NCBI GenBank assembly: GCA_028564705.1
Contig: JAPXFQ010001341.1
Location: 62,001-126,000 of the forward strand
From: Apricaphanius iberus
Taxonomy: Eukaryota; Chordata; Actinopteri; Cyprinodontiformes; Aphaniidae
Direction: 5' to 3'
DNA: 64,000 nucleotides
The notes below the pieces were generated by a model. It worked only from the letters and a program-made list of their open reading frames with translations, searched no databases and was not told the DNA's origin. The position numbers and the translations under genes were made by a program. The stretch's first letter is position 1. Every line of letters starts with the position of its first letter. This document shows, piece by piece, positions 36,301 through 45,896 of this stretch.

Positions 36301-37234
36301 ATGGAGCTGATTGAAAGGCGTGTGTTTTCCTTCCTGCAGGCGGGCTCCAGTCGGGTTCTGTACGACCTGCTGCCCGTGGTCTCGTTTCGGGGCTGGCCCG
36401 CTGTGGCCCAGGGCTGGCTGACGGCCAACCACTTCTGGGATGGTAAGATCACAGAGGAGGAGGCCATATCGGGGTTCTACCTGCTGCCCTGCTGCTCCCC
36501 GCTGTGCGGCCGGCCGGACAGGGAGTGGAGGCTGGCCTTCTCGCGCAGCGAGGTCAGGACCGGTTTGTCTCTTGAGTTATTCGCCGCTCTCTTCTGTCCC
36601 ACATTCCTGAACACTTTCACTAATCCTGCGTGATTCTTTGGACCAGGTTCAGCTGAAGAAGTGCATCCCCTTCCCCATGGCTCAGGCTTTCCAAGCGGCA
36701 AAGGCGGTGCTGTCCCGCATCCTGGCCCGTCCTCGCACGGGCCTCAGCCTCTACCACCTGCGCACCCTCCTGTTCTGGGCTTGCGACAGACTCCCCGGCG
36801 CCTACCTGTCCTGTCCCGAACCGGACACCCCCGGCCGCCTCCTCCTGGGCCTCCTGGACGACCTGGCCCACTGCATCCTGGGGAAGAGCTGCCCCAACTA
36901 CTTCCTGCCCCAGTGCAACATGCTGGAGCACCTGAGCGACAGCCAGGCGCTGCTGGTGGCCCGGAAGCTGGCCCACGTGCGCTCGGACCCCAGCGAACAC
37001 CTGCGTGCCGCTCTGGACCAAGCCCGGCAGGCGGGTCAGCTGAAGAAGGAGCTGACGGGCGACGGCTCGCCCGGACACCACCCGGCCAATGGCATCATCT
37101 CGCCGTCGGAGGACAAGCTGGCTCAGCGGTTGCAGCAGCTGGTGACAGAGAACCCCGGAAAGTCCATATCGGTCTTCTTGAACCCTGACGATGTGTCCAG
37201 ACCGCACTTCCGCATTGACGACAAGTTCTACTGA
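15174..37234 (+). CDS. mb21d2: Mab-21 domain containing 2 (MB21D2), five coding exons
   Basis: Joined exons 15174-15375, 33939-34274, 36055-36248, 36340-36552 and 36647-37234 give 510 residues. Human MB21D2 is about 490. The family has the cGAS/Mab-21 nucleotidyltransferase fold; the substrate is unknown. Visible hallmarks are DFRSGA near residue 23, TAKDFIF (58-64), [13 protein letters not shown] (77-89), an acidic pair D112/D114 in [17 protein letters not shown], a possible third acid D253 in [40 protein letters not shown], and the C-terminus HFRIDDKFY. The nucleotidyltransferase triad therefore looks intact, but activity is unproven. All introns are GT-AG. I recall mammalian MB21D2 as having two coding exons, so introns 2-4 would be extra. 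An acidic insertion (about residues 170-179) sits at the exon 2/3 junction. It could be a teleost duplicate (a or b copy); this cannot be decided here. Confidence 0.93.
15775..16000 (+). mobile_element. Tc1/mariner left-end fragment (CAGACCAAAAGTTTGG family)
   Basis: It begins after TA with CAGACCAAAAGTTTGGACAC, the terminus of a widespread fish Tc1 family. The usual subterminal text follows (TTTTCTTTATTTTCATCAC, GCATCAAAACTATGAATGAA, CTCAAAGTAGCCACCCTTTG). It stops before the transposase. No right end was found. Confidence 0.75.
16957..17321 (-). mobile_element. tRNA-derived SINE, full-length
   Basis: Read on the minus strand it starts at 17321 with GGGCTGCACGGTGGTGCAG. An A-box-like TGGTGCAGTGG (17310-17300) and B-box-like GGTTCGTATCC (17266-17256) follow, then the standard body of a very common fish repeat, ending in ATGGATGGAT. 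The pol III boxes mark a tRNA-related head. It is not a functional tRNA gene, because there is no cloverleaf-compatible anticodon arm or acceptor pairing. Confidence 0.75.
17325..19090. other. Intron sequence without assigned features
   Basis: It includes a G run at 17612-17624. The open frame at 17634-18002 has no recognisable domain and lacks support as an exon. Confidence 0.5.
19098..19150 (+). mobile_element. MITE end, GGGACGTAGCGGTA type
   Basis: AGGGACGTAGCGGTAAAAGT with CTCGGTTCGGTACG is the typical start of a fish element whose consensus carries AGGGRYGTAACGGTA and GGTTCGGTACG. The rest of the element is not clear. Sequence to about 19560 may belong to it. Confidence 0.35.
20860..21260 (+). 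mobile_element. Non-autonomous element, GATGTGTACTGGCAAGAATCT family
   Basis: ACGGATGTGTACTGGCAAGA and TACAATGTATCACAATATGG open it, and ACCTGCGTGTCAATATT followed by TTGCATCTCTA closes it. The ends are weakly inverted (GGATGTG and GCATCTC). It is about 400 bp with no coding capacity. Confidence 0.4.
21585..21845 (+). repeat. Dispersed repeat, inverted partner at 26110-26405
   Basis: TTCCCAGCTGTACTTGAA, TGGGAAAATCCATTC and AGCAGTTTGGGCTGATTG are matched in reverse complement in the partner, with about 270 bp of overall similarity and substitutions throughout. The family is not identified. Confidence 0.65.
22101..22260 (+). mobile_element. TAGGGCTGGGCAATG MITE, left part
   Basis: It starts TAGGGCTGGGCAATGGTTGC and contains ATATTGCGATATAATC and ATTGCAGCAGAACA, shared with the MITE arms at 10985-11184 and 11660-11850. 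It fades out after about 160 bp. Confidence 0.5.
22270..24640. other. Intron sequence without assigned repeats
   Basis: Balanced, non-repetitive-looking blocks at 22300-22700 and 24000-24250 are candidates for conserved non-coding elements. This is an inference from composition only. Confidence 0.35.
24653..24800 (+). mobile_element. LINE tail A fragment
   Basis: A short open frame contains [20 protein letters not shown], matching the decayed tail text seen at 6808-6890 and 10080-10160. No other part of the LINE is present. Confidence 0.35.
25275..25299. repeat. CA microsatellite
   Basis: About 12 CA units within intron 1. Confidence 0.9.
25577..25645 (+). mobile_element. MITE left end, GGGGTGTCACGATTCTCC family
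   Basis: CTAGGGGTGTCACGATTCTC then CGATTTTAGGGTCACGATTC is a familiar fish non-autonomous element start. Just upstream, CAGGGATGTAACGGTGCATT (25529-25548) looks like the end of another one. Confidence 0.4.
26110..26405 (-). repeat. Dispersed repeat, inverted partner of 21585-21845
   Basis: Its reverse complement contains TTCCCAGCTGTACTTGAA, GTTGGGAAAATCCATTCC and AAGTTTGGCCTGATTG, colinear with the partner. In an mb21d2 pre-mRNA the two could pair over some 270 bases with a 4.3-kb loop. Confidence 0.65.
26410..29060. other. Intron sequence without assigned features
   Basis: No gene or element was recognised. A perfect 12-bp palindrome CCGTTCGAACGG lies at about 27950. Confidence 0.45.
29069..29440 (-). 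mobile_element. LINE/SINE 3'-end-like repeat
   Basis: AATCAAATCAAACTTCATTT and AAAGCGCTTTTTATA followed by CAAAGTGCTTTACAGATTA is the common fish 3'-terminal repeat block. Downstream text around CCAAGGCACTGATCCAGG belongs to the same repeat. No reverse transcriptase sequence is visible. Confidence 0.4.
29491..29524. repeat. TTTA microsatellite
   Basis: About eight TTTA units. Confidence 0.9.
30730..32063 (+). mobile_element. Tc1-like transposon, nearly full-length but decayed
   Basis: The right end TTTTGCCCCACTG (32051-32063) is followed by TA, and its complement CAGTGGGGCAAAA is a standard fish Tc1 terminus. Left subterminal text (ATTAAAAAGATGAGAGGTCT, TCATAGGTACTCCTAAACTG) is recognisable from about 30744, but the outermost left inverted repeat is eroded. 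The length of about 1.33 kb is slightly below the roughly 1.6 kb of intact relatives. Confidence 0.75.
31025..31925 (+). pseudogene. Tc1 transposase pseudogene
   Basis: Scattered frames show [22 protein letters not shown], a [12 protein letters not shown] block near 31740 (the conserved region before the last DDE acid) and other Tc1 transposase signatures. There are many stops and frameshifts and no single frame beyond about 70 codons. It sits inside mb21d2 intron 1 on the same strand. Confidence 0.75.
33475..33564 (+). mobile_element. hAT element right end (CCCACCTCTG)
   Basis: CACTCAAGTAAAAGTAAAAG and GTTGCTACCCACCTCTG at the end are the right terminus of the same non-autonomous hAT family whose left end is at 7302. 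The body is missing, so this is a solo end 300 bp before exon 2. Confidence 0.65.
33939..34274 (+). CDS. mb21d2: mb21d2 coding exon 2 (residues 68-179 plus one base)
   Basis: The acceptor is CTGTTCCAG at 33938 and the donor is G|GTGAGT at 34275, phase 1. It carries the Ser-Gly-Gly loop and the DLD acidic pair of the nucleotidyltransferase core, and ends with an acidic tract (EEDEEDEEM). Its GC content contrasts strongly with the intron. Confidence 0.92.
34275..36054 (+). other. mb21d2 intron 2 (1.78 kb)
   Basis: GTGAGT to CCATTCAG. I see no repeat element or coding frame in it. Confidence 0.88.
36055..36248 (+). CDS. mb21d2: mb21d2 coding exon 3 (residues 180-244)
   Basis: The acceptor TTCCCCATTCAG ends at 36054. 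The exon completes a split Gly codon and ends at CAG|GTACGG, phase 0. The first 20 residues ([15 protein letters not shown]) have no counterpart I recall in mammalian MB21D2. [13 protein letters not shown] onwards is conserved. Confidence 0.9.
36340..36552 (+). CDS. mb21d2: mb21d2 coding exon 4 (residues 245-315)
   Basis: The acceptor is CCTTCCTGCAG and the donor GAG|GTCAGG. It has 71 whole codons, phase 0 at both ends. It encodes [18 protein letters not shown] with the putative third catalytic acid (D253), and [18 protein letters not shown]. Confidence 0.92.
36647..37234 (+). CDS. mb21d2: mb21d2 coding exon 5 (residues 316-510, stop)
   Basis: The acceptor TTGGACCAG ends at 36646. The exon encodes VQLKKC, the helical C-terminal Mab-21 region ([40 protein letters not shown]), a short variable Gly/Ser/Pro linker, and the very conserved end [18 protein letters not shown] to DDKFY. 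The stop is TGA at 37232-37234. Confidence 0.93.
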   Translation, partial: VQLKKCIPFPMAQAFQAAKAVLSRILARPRTGLSLYHLRTLLFWACDRLPGAYLSCPEPDTPGRLLLGLLDDLAHCILGKSCPNYFLPQCNMLEHLSDSQALLVARKLAHVRSDPSEHLRAALDQARQAGQLKKELTGDGSPGHHPANGIISPSEDKLAQRLQQLVTENPGKSISVFLNPDDVSRPHFRIDDKFY

Positions 37235-40200
37235 GGTATTCTGAGTCCGTTTATGTTCAGAGGAAGGTTTATGTCCTGCTGCTCGATTAAGTCTTAAAAT
37301 CCCAACAAAACAAAAAAACACACACACAGAAACATTTTCTCCTGAAAACAGGCGTCCAATTAGCCGGATGTCCCCCGTCTCCTAACGAGCTGGCCTTAAG
37401 GAGACCAAACTGCTGTAGCTTGGACGTCAAACGCCTGTTGTGGTGGTTTGAAGCAAGAACCAGAGAGCGTGTGTACATGTTTGCCTTAGGGGGTCCGAAC
37501 GTGACGTACCGCCTCCGCAGAAACCTGCCGACCCAGAACGTTTCAGCTGGTTTCATCACGGTGGGCGACGGAGGAGTCCGAAGTAGAAGAAAACGCGCTG
37601 ATGAGAACTGCAACGTCCTTGAGCAAAGAGAGTCTCTTTTTTTTAACTGCTTTTTTTTATTTACACTGTTTGACTTTTCTCAGGTATGCACAACATTTTT
37701 AAAATGAAATTTTCCCCCCTTCCTTTTAAAGCCTCTAACAACATTTCACGTCACTCTGATTGCCTGGAACAAACCAAAGAACCCCGAATAAATCGCTTTC
37801 AAAGAAAGAAGCGTCTCAATCAGAATATAAAGGTACATTTTCCTCCTCCGAACGTCTCTGATGCGGCTACGGAGCAAACATTTATCAGCTGAATCGGTTC
37901 TTCACCGAGGAATCAGCAGAACAAACTGGAGGAAGTGAGTCTAGCTGATTAGCTTCTTTCATTTGGATGCAACTTCCTCTGATGGGTTTAAACCGTTGTG
38001 CAGAGAAAATTTGATCTATAAGCTCTAAAAGGAGATTTGACATCAAGTTAAAATTTTGATATAAAGTAAAATCTGAAATCGTTACATTTATGCTGTTAAT
38101 GACGTCCCTCTGTGTGAGAAAATGATTCTTCCCAACTATACAAAGTGCTTCAAAAAGGGTAATGATCAATGATGAAGCAGAAGATAAAACAAGGAAAGGC
38201 AACAAATGTTGGATTTTTTACATCAAACTCACCAGCTTTAATCTAAGAAAATGAAACCCGTGTTTACTTTTTAACATTTTCAGAATTGTGAAATTTTAGG
38301 CAGAATTATGATTTTTAAGGGGAGATTTCTGAATATTTTCCTCAGTATTTTAAGTTTCATTTCAGAAGAATAACATCAGAATTCTACATTTTTTCTCTTC
38401 ATTTTTTAATGAATTTGTAATGTTTTCTTAATTTTAATTAAAAAAATATGAATTCTAAATTTTTCTCACCAGGATTTTAAAATTGACTTGCATATAAATA
38501 TTCTGACTTTAATCTTAAAAGATTAAGAAAAGAAGCTTCAATTCTAAAGTTTTCTCTGAATTTCATATTTTTTATATTTCAAACTCATTATTCTGACTTT
38601 AATCTTCAGATAATAAACCCTAATTTTTCTCAACATTTTGACTTCAATCTCAGATGATGTCTAAAATCTAAATTTTTCTCAGAATTCTGTATTTTTAAGA
38701 TCACCTTTCACTCTAACGTTTCTGGAAAGTTTCCTCTGAATTCCAAGTAATCTTTAGAGAAAAAACTGTCTTTTTTGCTTTTGTTTTTCAGTGGCACTAA
38801 TCATCCATGGAAGTAGTCGTGTCAAGCTTGGTTAAATCAGATCAATCGCATTGATTCAAATAGAAAACAATCATGTAACCTCGTTTAGATCCAGTTGCAC
38901 ACAATCTGTCTTTTTATGATGAAACCTGTCAGATACAGTTAATCATTTAATGCCAGATATTAGTTGGTGTTTGGACAAAAAGATTAAATATTTATCCCTT
39001 TTTCAGTCAAACCAACTCACTGAGCCACACACTCTGTAACTTTGCAGATATTTGCCCTCTGTCGCCCTCTCATGGCTTGTGGAGCGCATCTGAAGAAGTG
39101 AACTGACGGTTTTACGGCTCACCAGCCAAAACATCAAACTAACGGCGTGTCAGTGGGTAAACCGTCAAACGCTTACCCCTCTATCCATGAATCACATAAT
39201 CATGTCCAAATAACCCCCAGTACAAGCATTTATTACTTACCAATAGAAATATGGCTAGTTTAGCATTAGCACTAAACTGAAAAGTTGTAACATGATTTTA
39301 AAAGCTAATCCTACTTTGACCTAAACTGAGCAACAGTTTGACAGAAAAGATCTTTCACTGCAGTGAAGGGAACAACGTTTTTTCTGACCTGTGTTTTCTA
39401 CCGTCTTGCTGCTCCGCAGCTCGGCATGCTTCAGCTTAACTAACAACCGATTCACAACGGGCACAGAACCGTTGTGCTCCCGTATGAATCAGAGTCCAGC
39501 TCTTCCAGTCCAATTTCTTTTCCTCGCTTCTTCTGATAGCGTCTTCTTTGGTTTCTTTGGTGGCTCTGCCATGGCTCAAATCTCAAAACCGTGGGTTGTT
39601 TTATATTATTAGGTAGCACGTAGCTTACTGCCGTAAAGAGAAACTCAGCCAGAAGCAGTCCGCGGGTGAAAAGTTCAATAGTGCGGTAAACAGCAGGACG
39701 GCCCTCCAATGTAGTGATATCTCAGAAAGCGAACATCATAAACAGAGTTGTCACATAAATCTCATGAAAACGCTTTAAAACTTACAGATTGGGTCTAGAA
39801 TTCTTGTGTTTAAACATGAATTTGCTGCTGGGCAGATCTGGACTTGTTGCAAAACCGCCACCTTGTGGCAGGGGGTAGCATTGCATCACTACCAAGTATC
39901 TGCAAGCTGAGAATTTTGGCTGCTTCTTAACATTTTTAAATATTTCTGGCGTACTTTTTTTTATGCCCAGCAAGATATCAGATTATAGCCAGAAGGGCTT
40001 TATTTTTCTACTCTGGCTGAAATATTAGATGAAGCTCAGTGCGTTGACTTCTGAGAGTCTCTGAGCAAGTAGCTCAAACATCATCATCTGGACTTAAACA
40101 TATTGGTCACTAAACACAAAACAAAAAAATAGCTGTTAAATATCGGTGAATCTGTGATTAACTATGAAATCAAATTCACATTTATCTAGAATCTGAACGT

Positions 40201-41981
40201 TTTGTTCAGACTCTCTGGCAGTAAAACATAAAATAACGCACCTATAATTTACATTTAAAATGCATAATATTTATATTTTGTGTGTCGTTTTTATCCAAAA
40301 CCATAGTCTTCTTAAAACCCGACGCCCCCATGGTTTATTATTCCGCCTTGGCGTAGCACAACCCTGTTCGCCTGTCGGTGTTTGTCACTCTATGCGGATG
40401 ACGTGCCGATATGATATTCCTTCTGTATTTCATTTTTTTCCTGCTTTCAGAATGAATGTTAGCGGACAACAAACTTGATTTTAGGAAGCCGTTGAAATAT
40501 TTGAGTCAAATGACTCAAAAAAAGATGAAACGGCGTGGTGATGAGACACTTTGATCCAGGTGGTTAATGCTGCTTGGGATTTCTCCAAGGCTGAGTTTGG
40601 ATCTCAAAACGAGTAATTTCCAGACATATTTTTTAAATTAGCTGGCTTCATTAATTGTTTGTTTTTTAATGTTTCTAAAAGATTTTCTTTCGCTGCTTGC
40701 TTCATGTTGCCCACTAAGTGCCCAGTTTTTGCTCATATCTTGTTATTTTAAACACATCTGTTCGCTCCATCTTAGACAGACTCTGATATTTTTGTCATTT
40801 TTTGAGACTTGACGGATTCAGATGATTGTCCCGCGTCTCCTCCGCCTGGTTGGTCTCTCTTAATGAGCTTCATGTATCTTGTAAATGAGCGGATGTGTTT
40901 TCCAGATGCTGCACGGCGCATTATTTCCCCCCTCAGTGCGTTTCGTGCCGATTGGAGAGAGGAATTCAGATCTTCTTCTGGGGGGGGAAATATCCATCTC
41001 TTTTTTGGGGAGGCATTATATTTTAATAAAGAACAACAAACCTTTTGGCTCCTAAATCTGTCTGGTGCTCCCTTAATGCTGCTGCAGTGGTATCCAGATT
41101 ATTTAAATCATATATGTTGTTTTTTGTTTGTTTTTAGTCAGCAAATGTTGGAGGTGGCAAAATAAAGGATTTATATCAGTTTCAGAAACTCTAAACTAAT
41201 CATTGGAGCACTGCAAGAGTACGATGACTGAAATATCAGCATGACAGTGGTGGTTTTCAACTTTAGTGGAATGTTTCTCTTATGGACATTTAAACGTCTT
41301 TAATAATAGCATCTGCTGTTAAATATGTGATTTACTACTGAATTATTACAGTTTTTTTCATTAAATATCTGTGGTTAGACTAAAACCAAAGCGTGTTCTT
41401 GATGCGGTACAGAATGTTTTCAGCACTTTTTCTAATCCATCTAAAATAACAACAACAGACTGCTACATCTAAATTCATGTACATTTAAATAAATAATGAT
41501 CAGATTTATCATAGTTACTGTAAAAAAAAAAAAGTGTTTCGATTTGAATCGTTTTGCTTGTTTTTAAATTCTCTGTGTGGAGTGTATGAAATCTTGTAAA
41601 TTAAGATATGCAATCACGTGGAGGCGCCTGTGGTTTACATACCCACTGGAGCAAAGTGTGGATTTACTGATGTAAATAAATTTAAAAATGATAATGAGAG
41701 GTGTGGACAGATCTGCGTGATGCTCCCAACCTCTTCAGATCAGTTGGTAACGATGAACCTTTGACTCTGCTGTGGATTAGTAGCCGAACAAATGAACTGA
41801 ATGTATCTGGAACTTCTCTCCAGCTTCATATCTCCTGTTTCTACCTGGGTTCCTCCTCCTGTTTTTTGTAAGAACTGTTAACTGATTTTTATTTTATTTT
41901 ATTTTTTTGCTATATTTGTAACTGCTCTCTATTTTTCCTTGGGTTATATTGACTGATTTTTGAGCTTTAGCATGAAATAAA
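37235..41981 (+). other. mb21d2 3' UTR and downstream region
   Basis: AATAAA signals occur at 37787, 38612 and 41976. The last is followed by a GT-rich stretch and looks like a reasonable poly(A) site, but which is used cannot be told. The region holds AT-rich unique sequence and the degenerate TTCTGACTTTAATCT repeat at 38260-38760. The open frame at 40809-41165 shows no domain and is probably chance. Confidence 0.4.
38270..38760. repeat. Degenerate TTCTGACTTTAATCT-type minisatellite
   Basis: ATTCTGACTTTAATCTTA, TTCTGACTTTAATCTTCAGA and TTTTGACTTCAATCTCAGA recur, with TTCTAAATTTTTCTCA and CAGAATTCT blocks between them. The spacing is irregular, so it looks like an old decayed tandem array. 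Confidence 0.5.
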
Positions 41982-42484
41982 TCATTATCATATTTAAAAC
42001 TGTTTGGAGGCTGTTACAATTTTTATGAAAATACTACTGCAGCTATGTGATTTTACCAACAGAGGGCGCCACAGCACAGGAGTTTGCATGGACTTCTGCT
42101 GCAAGGGGATAGATCCTGGATCTAACCGTGTCCCAAATCCCCTGCAAAATTAGACCAAGGGGAAAAACGAATGGGGTCAAAAATATAGAAAACAAGTTAA
42201 AGGGTGTGCATCCTTCTTCAGCTAACATATGGAAGCTGTTCCTCTGTTTTCAGTTTGAGTTCAAGCATCTGTGTATCTGATTGATCTGAAAGAAAGTTGA
42301 GCTGCCACGCAAGGACTCAGTTTGGAGAGACTTGAAACACAAGTTAGTGGGCAAAAATGGGCTGATTTTAGTTTTTAAGCACTCCCAGTATACAAAGTGT
42401 AAATACGTACACTTTATAGGAAATGAGGATAAAGGAACAATATGTAGATGTTTTTGAAGTATACTTTAGTCTTTCTGTCTTTCT

Positions 42485-43533
42485 GTCTATCTAAACGACG
42501 GTCAATCTCCCTCGGTCTGGAGCGCCTTGCAAGATCTCCTAACCTTGTGATCAATGATCATGAGGACCGTGAGGGATGAGCCCAGAACTACACGGCAGGA
42601 CCTGGTCAATGACCTGAACAGAGCTGGGACAACAGTCTCAAAGAAAACCATCAGTAACACACTGCGCCGTCATGGATTAAAATCCTGCAGTGCACGCAAG
42701 GTCCCCCTGCTCAAGCCAGCGCATGTTAAGTTTGCCAATAACCACCGGGATGATCCAGAGGAGGAATGGGAGAAGGTCATTGAGATTTTTGGTCTAAACT
42801 CCCCTCACTGTGGAGAAAGAAGGATGAGTAAAACCCAATGAACACCATCCGTACTGTGAAGCATGGAGGTGGAAGTATCATTCTTTGGGGATGCTTTCCT
42901 GCAAAGTGGATGGGATTACTGCACCGTATTGAGGGGAGGATGGATGGGGCCATGTACGGTGAGATCTTGGCCAACAATCTCACTCCCTCAGTGAGAGCAT
43001 TGGAAATGGGTCGTGGCTGGGTCTACTAGCTTGACAACAACAGGAAACACTCAGCAAGAGCAACTAAGGAGTGGCTCCATAGGAAGCATCTAAAGTTCCT
43101 GGAGTGGCCTAGCCAGTCTCCAGACATGAATCCAATAGAAAATCTTGGGAGAGAGCTGAAAGTCTGTTGCCCAGCGACAGCCCTGAAACCTGAACGCTCT
43201 GGAGAAGATCTGTATGGAGGAATGGGGCAAAATCCCTGCTGCAGTGTGTGCAAACCTGGTGAAGAACTACAAAAAACGTCTGATCTCTGTAATTTCAAAC
43301 AAAGGTTTCTGTACCAAATGTTGATTTGTGTTTCTGATGTATCAAATACTTAAATTTCCATTTTATTGCGAAACATATTATTTAAAAAATCATTCCGTGA
43401 TTTTCTGCATTTTGTTTTAGACTCTGTCCCTCACAGTTAAATAGTAGCTTTGATACAAATTACAGACCTCTACATGCTTTGTAAGTGGGAAAAACTGTAA
43501 AAAAAATCAGCAGTGTTTGTGTTCTCCCCACTG
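42485..43533 (+). mobile_element. Tc1-like transposon, 5'-truncated
   Basis: The right end TTCTCCCCACTG is followed by TA at 43534. The left end is missing: coding similarity starts inside the transposase DNA-binding region (about 42490) and no inverted terminus precedes it. It is the same superfamily as the copy at 30730-32063 but clearly less decayed in places. Confidence 0.75.
42490..43350 (+). pseudogene. Tc1 transposase pseudogene
   Basis: Frames give [61 protein letters not shown] and [18 protein letters not shown] blocks. These are helix-turn-helix and DDE-domain signatures of Tc1 transposases. The N-terminus is absent. Frameshifts occur near 42780, 42830 and 43020 and several stops are present, so it cannot encode an active enzyme. 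Confidence 0.8.
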
Positions 43534-43563
43534 TACATGTATATTAGTGTGTATATGTATACT

Positions 43564-44301
43564 AAGGATGGGTGATGTGGCCTAAAAAAATGTATAGCGA
43601 TAATTTAAGGTATTTATCGAGATAATGCAATTGATCATAAATGAATACATATTTTCTGTAAAATAGCAGATTATGTTAAAGTTTGGTTCCAGCCAAAAAA
43701 ACTCACCCAACACTCTCTCTTTGCTACTCCACATGTTTGCAGTTGAACCATAGAAATCCACTATAGACCGTGATATTTGTACCCCAAGGCGGCACTCTTC
43801 ATACATCGCTGAAAGAGCTGTTTTAGAGAAGTACTGCATGTTGTATCTTGGATCCAGTTTATGGATCATTCGCTTGAATCCTTTTTTTTTTTTCTCCATA
43901 CAGTTTAGAACAGCAGCATGTCTTTTGTCAAACAAAACGCTACTGTTTCCATCAATTCCTTCCATTGCTTACTTTTAAAAAAGGGAATTCATTACCAAAT
44001 GCGCTGCCAGTTTTTGTTTGGGTGGGAACTTTCTTACCCAAAGGTCCACTTGTAGTCGACTCCTCCGTTGCCTCGCGTGTCTTCATACATTCTTCATACT
44101 CTGGTTTGTGTTTCGGATGGTGGAACAAATCGGATGCGTTTCCACTCCTTGAAGAAAAACTGTGGTTACAAAATTAGCATATTAAGGTAGTTTGCTCCTC
44201 ATCTGATTTTCTATATAAACTATATCGTCAACTGGATTTATCTTTATCGTGACGAGTATTTTCAGCGATATCTCGCAAACTATAAGCTATTGTCCATCCC
44301 T
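43564..44301 (-). mobile_element. hAT element with GGATGG/CCATCC ends
   Basis: The left end AAGGATGGGTGATGTGG and right end ATTGTCCATCCCT form imperfect inverted termini. ATAGCGATAATTT and TTATCGTGACGAG subterminal motifs are as in fish hAT MITEs. The element is 738 bp and carries a transposase scrap on the minus strand. It lies 30 bp after the Tc1 right end. Confidence 0.55.
43640..44165 (-). pseudogene. BED-finger hAT transposase, N-terminal scrap
   Basis: On the minus strand the frame runs LFHHPKHKPEYEECMK (second half of a BED zinc finger), then MEGIDGNSSVLF, then LDPRYNMQYFSKTALSAM and STANMWSSKER, which match the start of ZBED-type hAT transposases. It ends soon after MWSS, so most of the RNase H-like domain, including the catalytic part and the dimerisation region, is absent. 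Confidence 0.6.
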
Positions 44302-45144
44302 GCTATATATGTGATTTTGTTATTGTCCCAATAGGGAGATTTAGGGACATTTTTATCCACTTAATAAAATCAACTAAACACGCAGACGATGTACAGATGG
44401 AATCATTGTCTGCAGCTCATGCCGTTTGTCCATACAACTACTAACTGAGGTTCCACATTTTATGAAGAAGCAATAAATCAGTATGTTTACATGCAGCAAT
44501 AAAATAGAATTATTACCTTCGTCCGACTGAAATCAAACTTTTGATGCATTTATACACCGACAAAACTTCAACCAGTTCAGACCTACGGATCACGAACTAC
44601 AAACTTTAAAAATAGATTTTCTCCATATGTTTAAGACACTATTTTCTTTCTATACAAGGGACAGTTTAGCTCTAGTTTTTGAAAGGGTTAGATAATGGTG
44701 ACGTCTACCTGAAGGTGTTTAAAAGCAGTAACAAGTGGTTGCTCCTGGTCGAGGTTATTTTTTTTACCTTAAGCTTTCCTTTTTAGCAACACGTAACGTT
44801 ACATCCTGAGCTATCGCTGTAGTTGCGCTGCTCTAGGCTTTAGACTGCTGGAAGACGGACTGACGTAGTGTAACAGTATGCCTAAAGCCGCAGTTCGGTA
44901 TGTACCGTGGTTTTAACTTACGTATCAGTTTCTCTTGATACAGTAAGGGATTAAGGTTAAATATCAAGTTTTTTGTGTAATAAATCGTCCAACAAAATGT
45001 TCTCAGTATAGGAATGTATACAATAAAATCAAAAAAATAAATACAATACACCGGTTTAAACGTTTTCTCTGTAGAATACTTTTGCTTTCTGACAAAGCCA
45101 CTGCATTCTGGGATATGAGGTGAATATTTTAGACTGCCCTACCG

Positions 45145-45896
45145 CAGGGCTGGATTATGATAGCAGGGGCCCCTGGGCACATAGGCTTTATATGACCCCT
45201 TCCTCTCCCCGTCACCAACAAAAATTTGTAGAATTTAAACCTGATTTTTATTTTTTATTTTATTTTTAAACCACATTCTTACAAAACTACACTTCTCAAC
45301 GGGATGAAGCTGGATGTCTGGTCGCCTGATCATGAAAAGCAAAAGCACCACTACCACCATCTATCAGTGCGGCGCAACTATTTTCATTAGCTGTCCCACA
45401 CACCGGATAAACCCAGTCTGATCTGCTGCTGTAGCTTCAGATTGTGTAGCTAAGAGCAGCGTTATCCAAACAGGTTGTTTAATTGGCTCATAATCTTCCA
45501 CAATGTATTTTTTTCCTTGAATTTCTTCCAGAAAGTTTATAAAGAACATGTCAGAATATGACAGACTTCTTAATAAACACTCATCTTTCTATCTTTCATT
45601 TATAGAAACCGCCTTTTTCTATCATTTTCGATTCTCTTCTCCGTCTGTCGGGTGGCAGTCAGCAGAGCCAAAGCACTCCATGTTACCATGGTTTCCCCAA
45701 TTGCACCTTAAGAACTATATTACTCTCTTAAGGTCAAATAAAATTAGTGTGGAACATATTGGTTATATCCACCATCACCAATCTCTGCCATATTAAAAAA
45801 TTGTTTTATTTCTTCCTTTAACTGCTCAAGTGGACCCCCAGTAGGTGTGGGCCCCCGGGCCTGTGCCCATAATGCCCAATGGATAATCCGGCCTTG
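45145..45896. mobile_element. Non-autonomous hAT element with 8-bp target duplication
   Basis: The ends are CAGGGCTGGATTAT (45145) and ATAATCCGGCCTTG (to 45896), inverted with two mismatches. It is flanked by CCCTACCG (45137-45144) and CCCTACCA (45897-45904), an 8-bp duplication with one change, the hAT signature. Subterminal GGGGCCCCTGGGCAC and TGGGCCCCCGGGC also mirror each other. Internal frames have no recognisable domain. Confidence 0.75.

Noticed and set aside
36620..37327. Minus-strand 235-codon frame over mb21d2 exon 5
   Set aside because: It is an antisense shadow of a GC-rich conserved exon. It has no splice or domain support.
40809..41165. 118-codon open frame downstream of mb21d2
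   Set aside because: The composition is unremarkable, no family is recognised, it includes AT-rich low-complexity codons, and there is no promoter or splice evidence.
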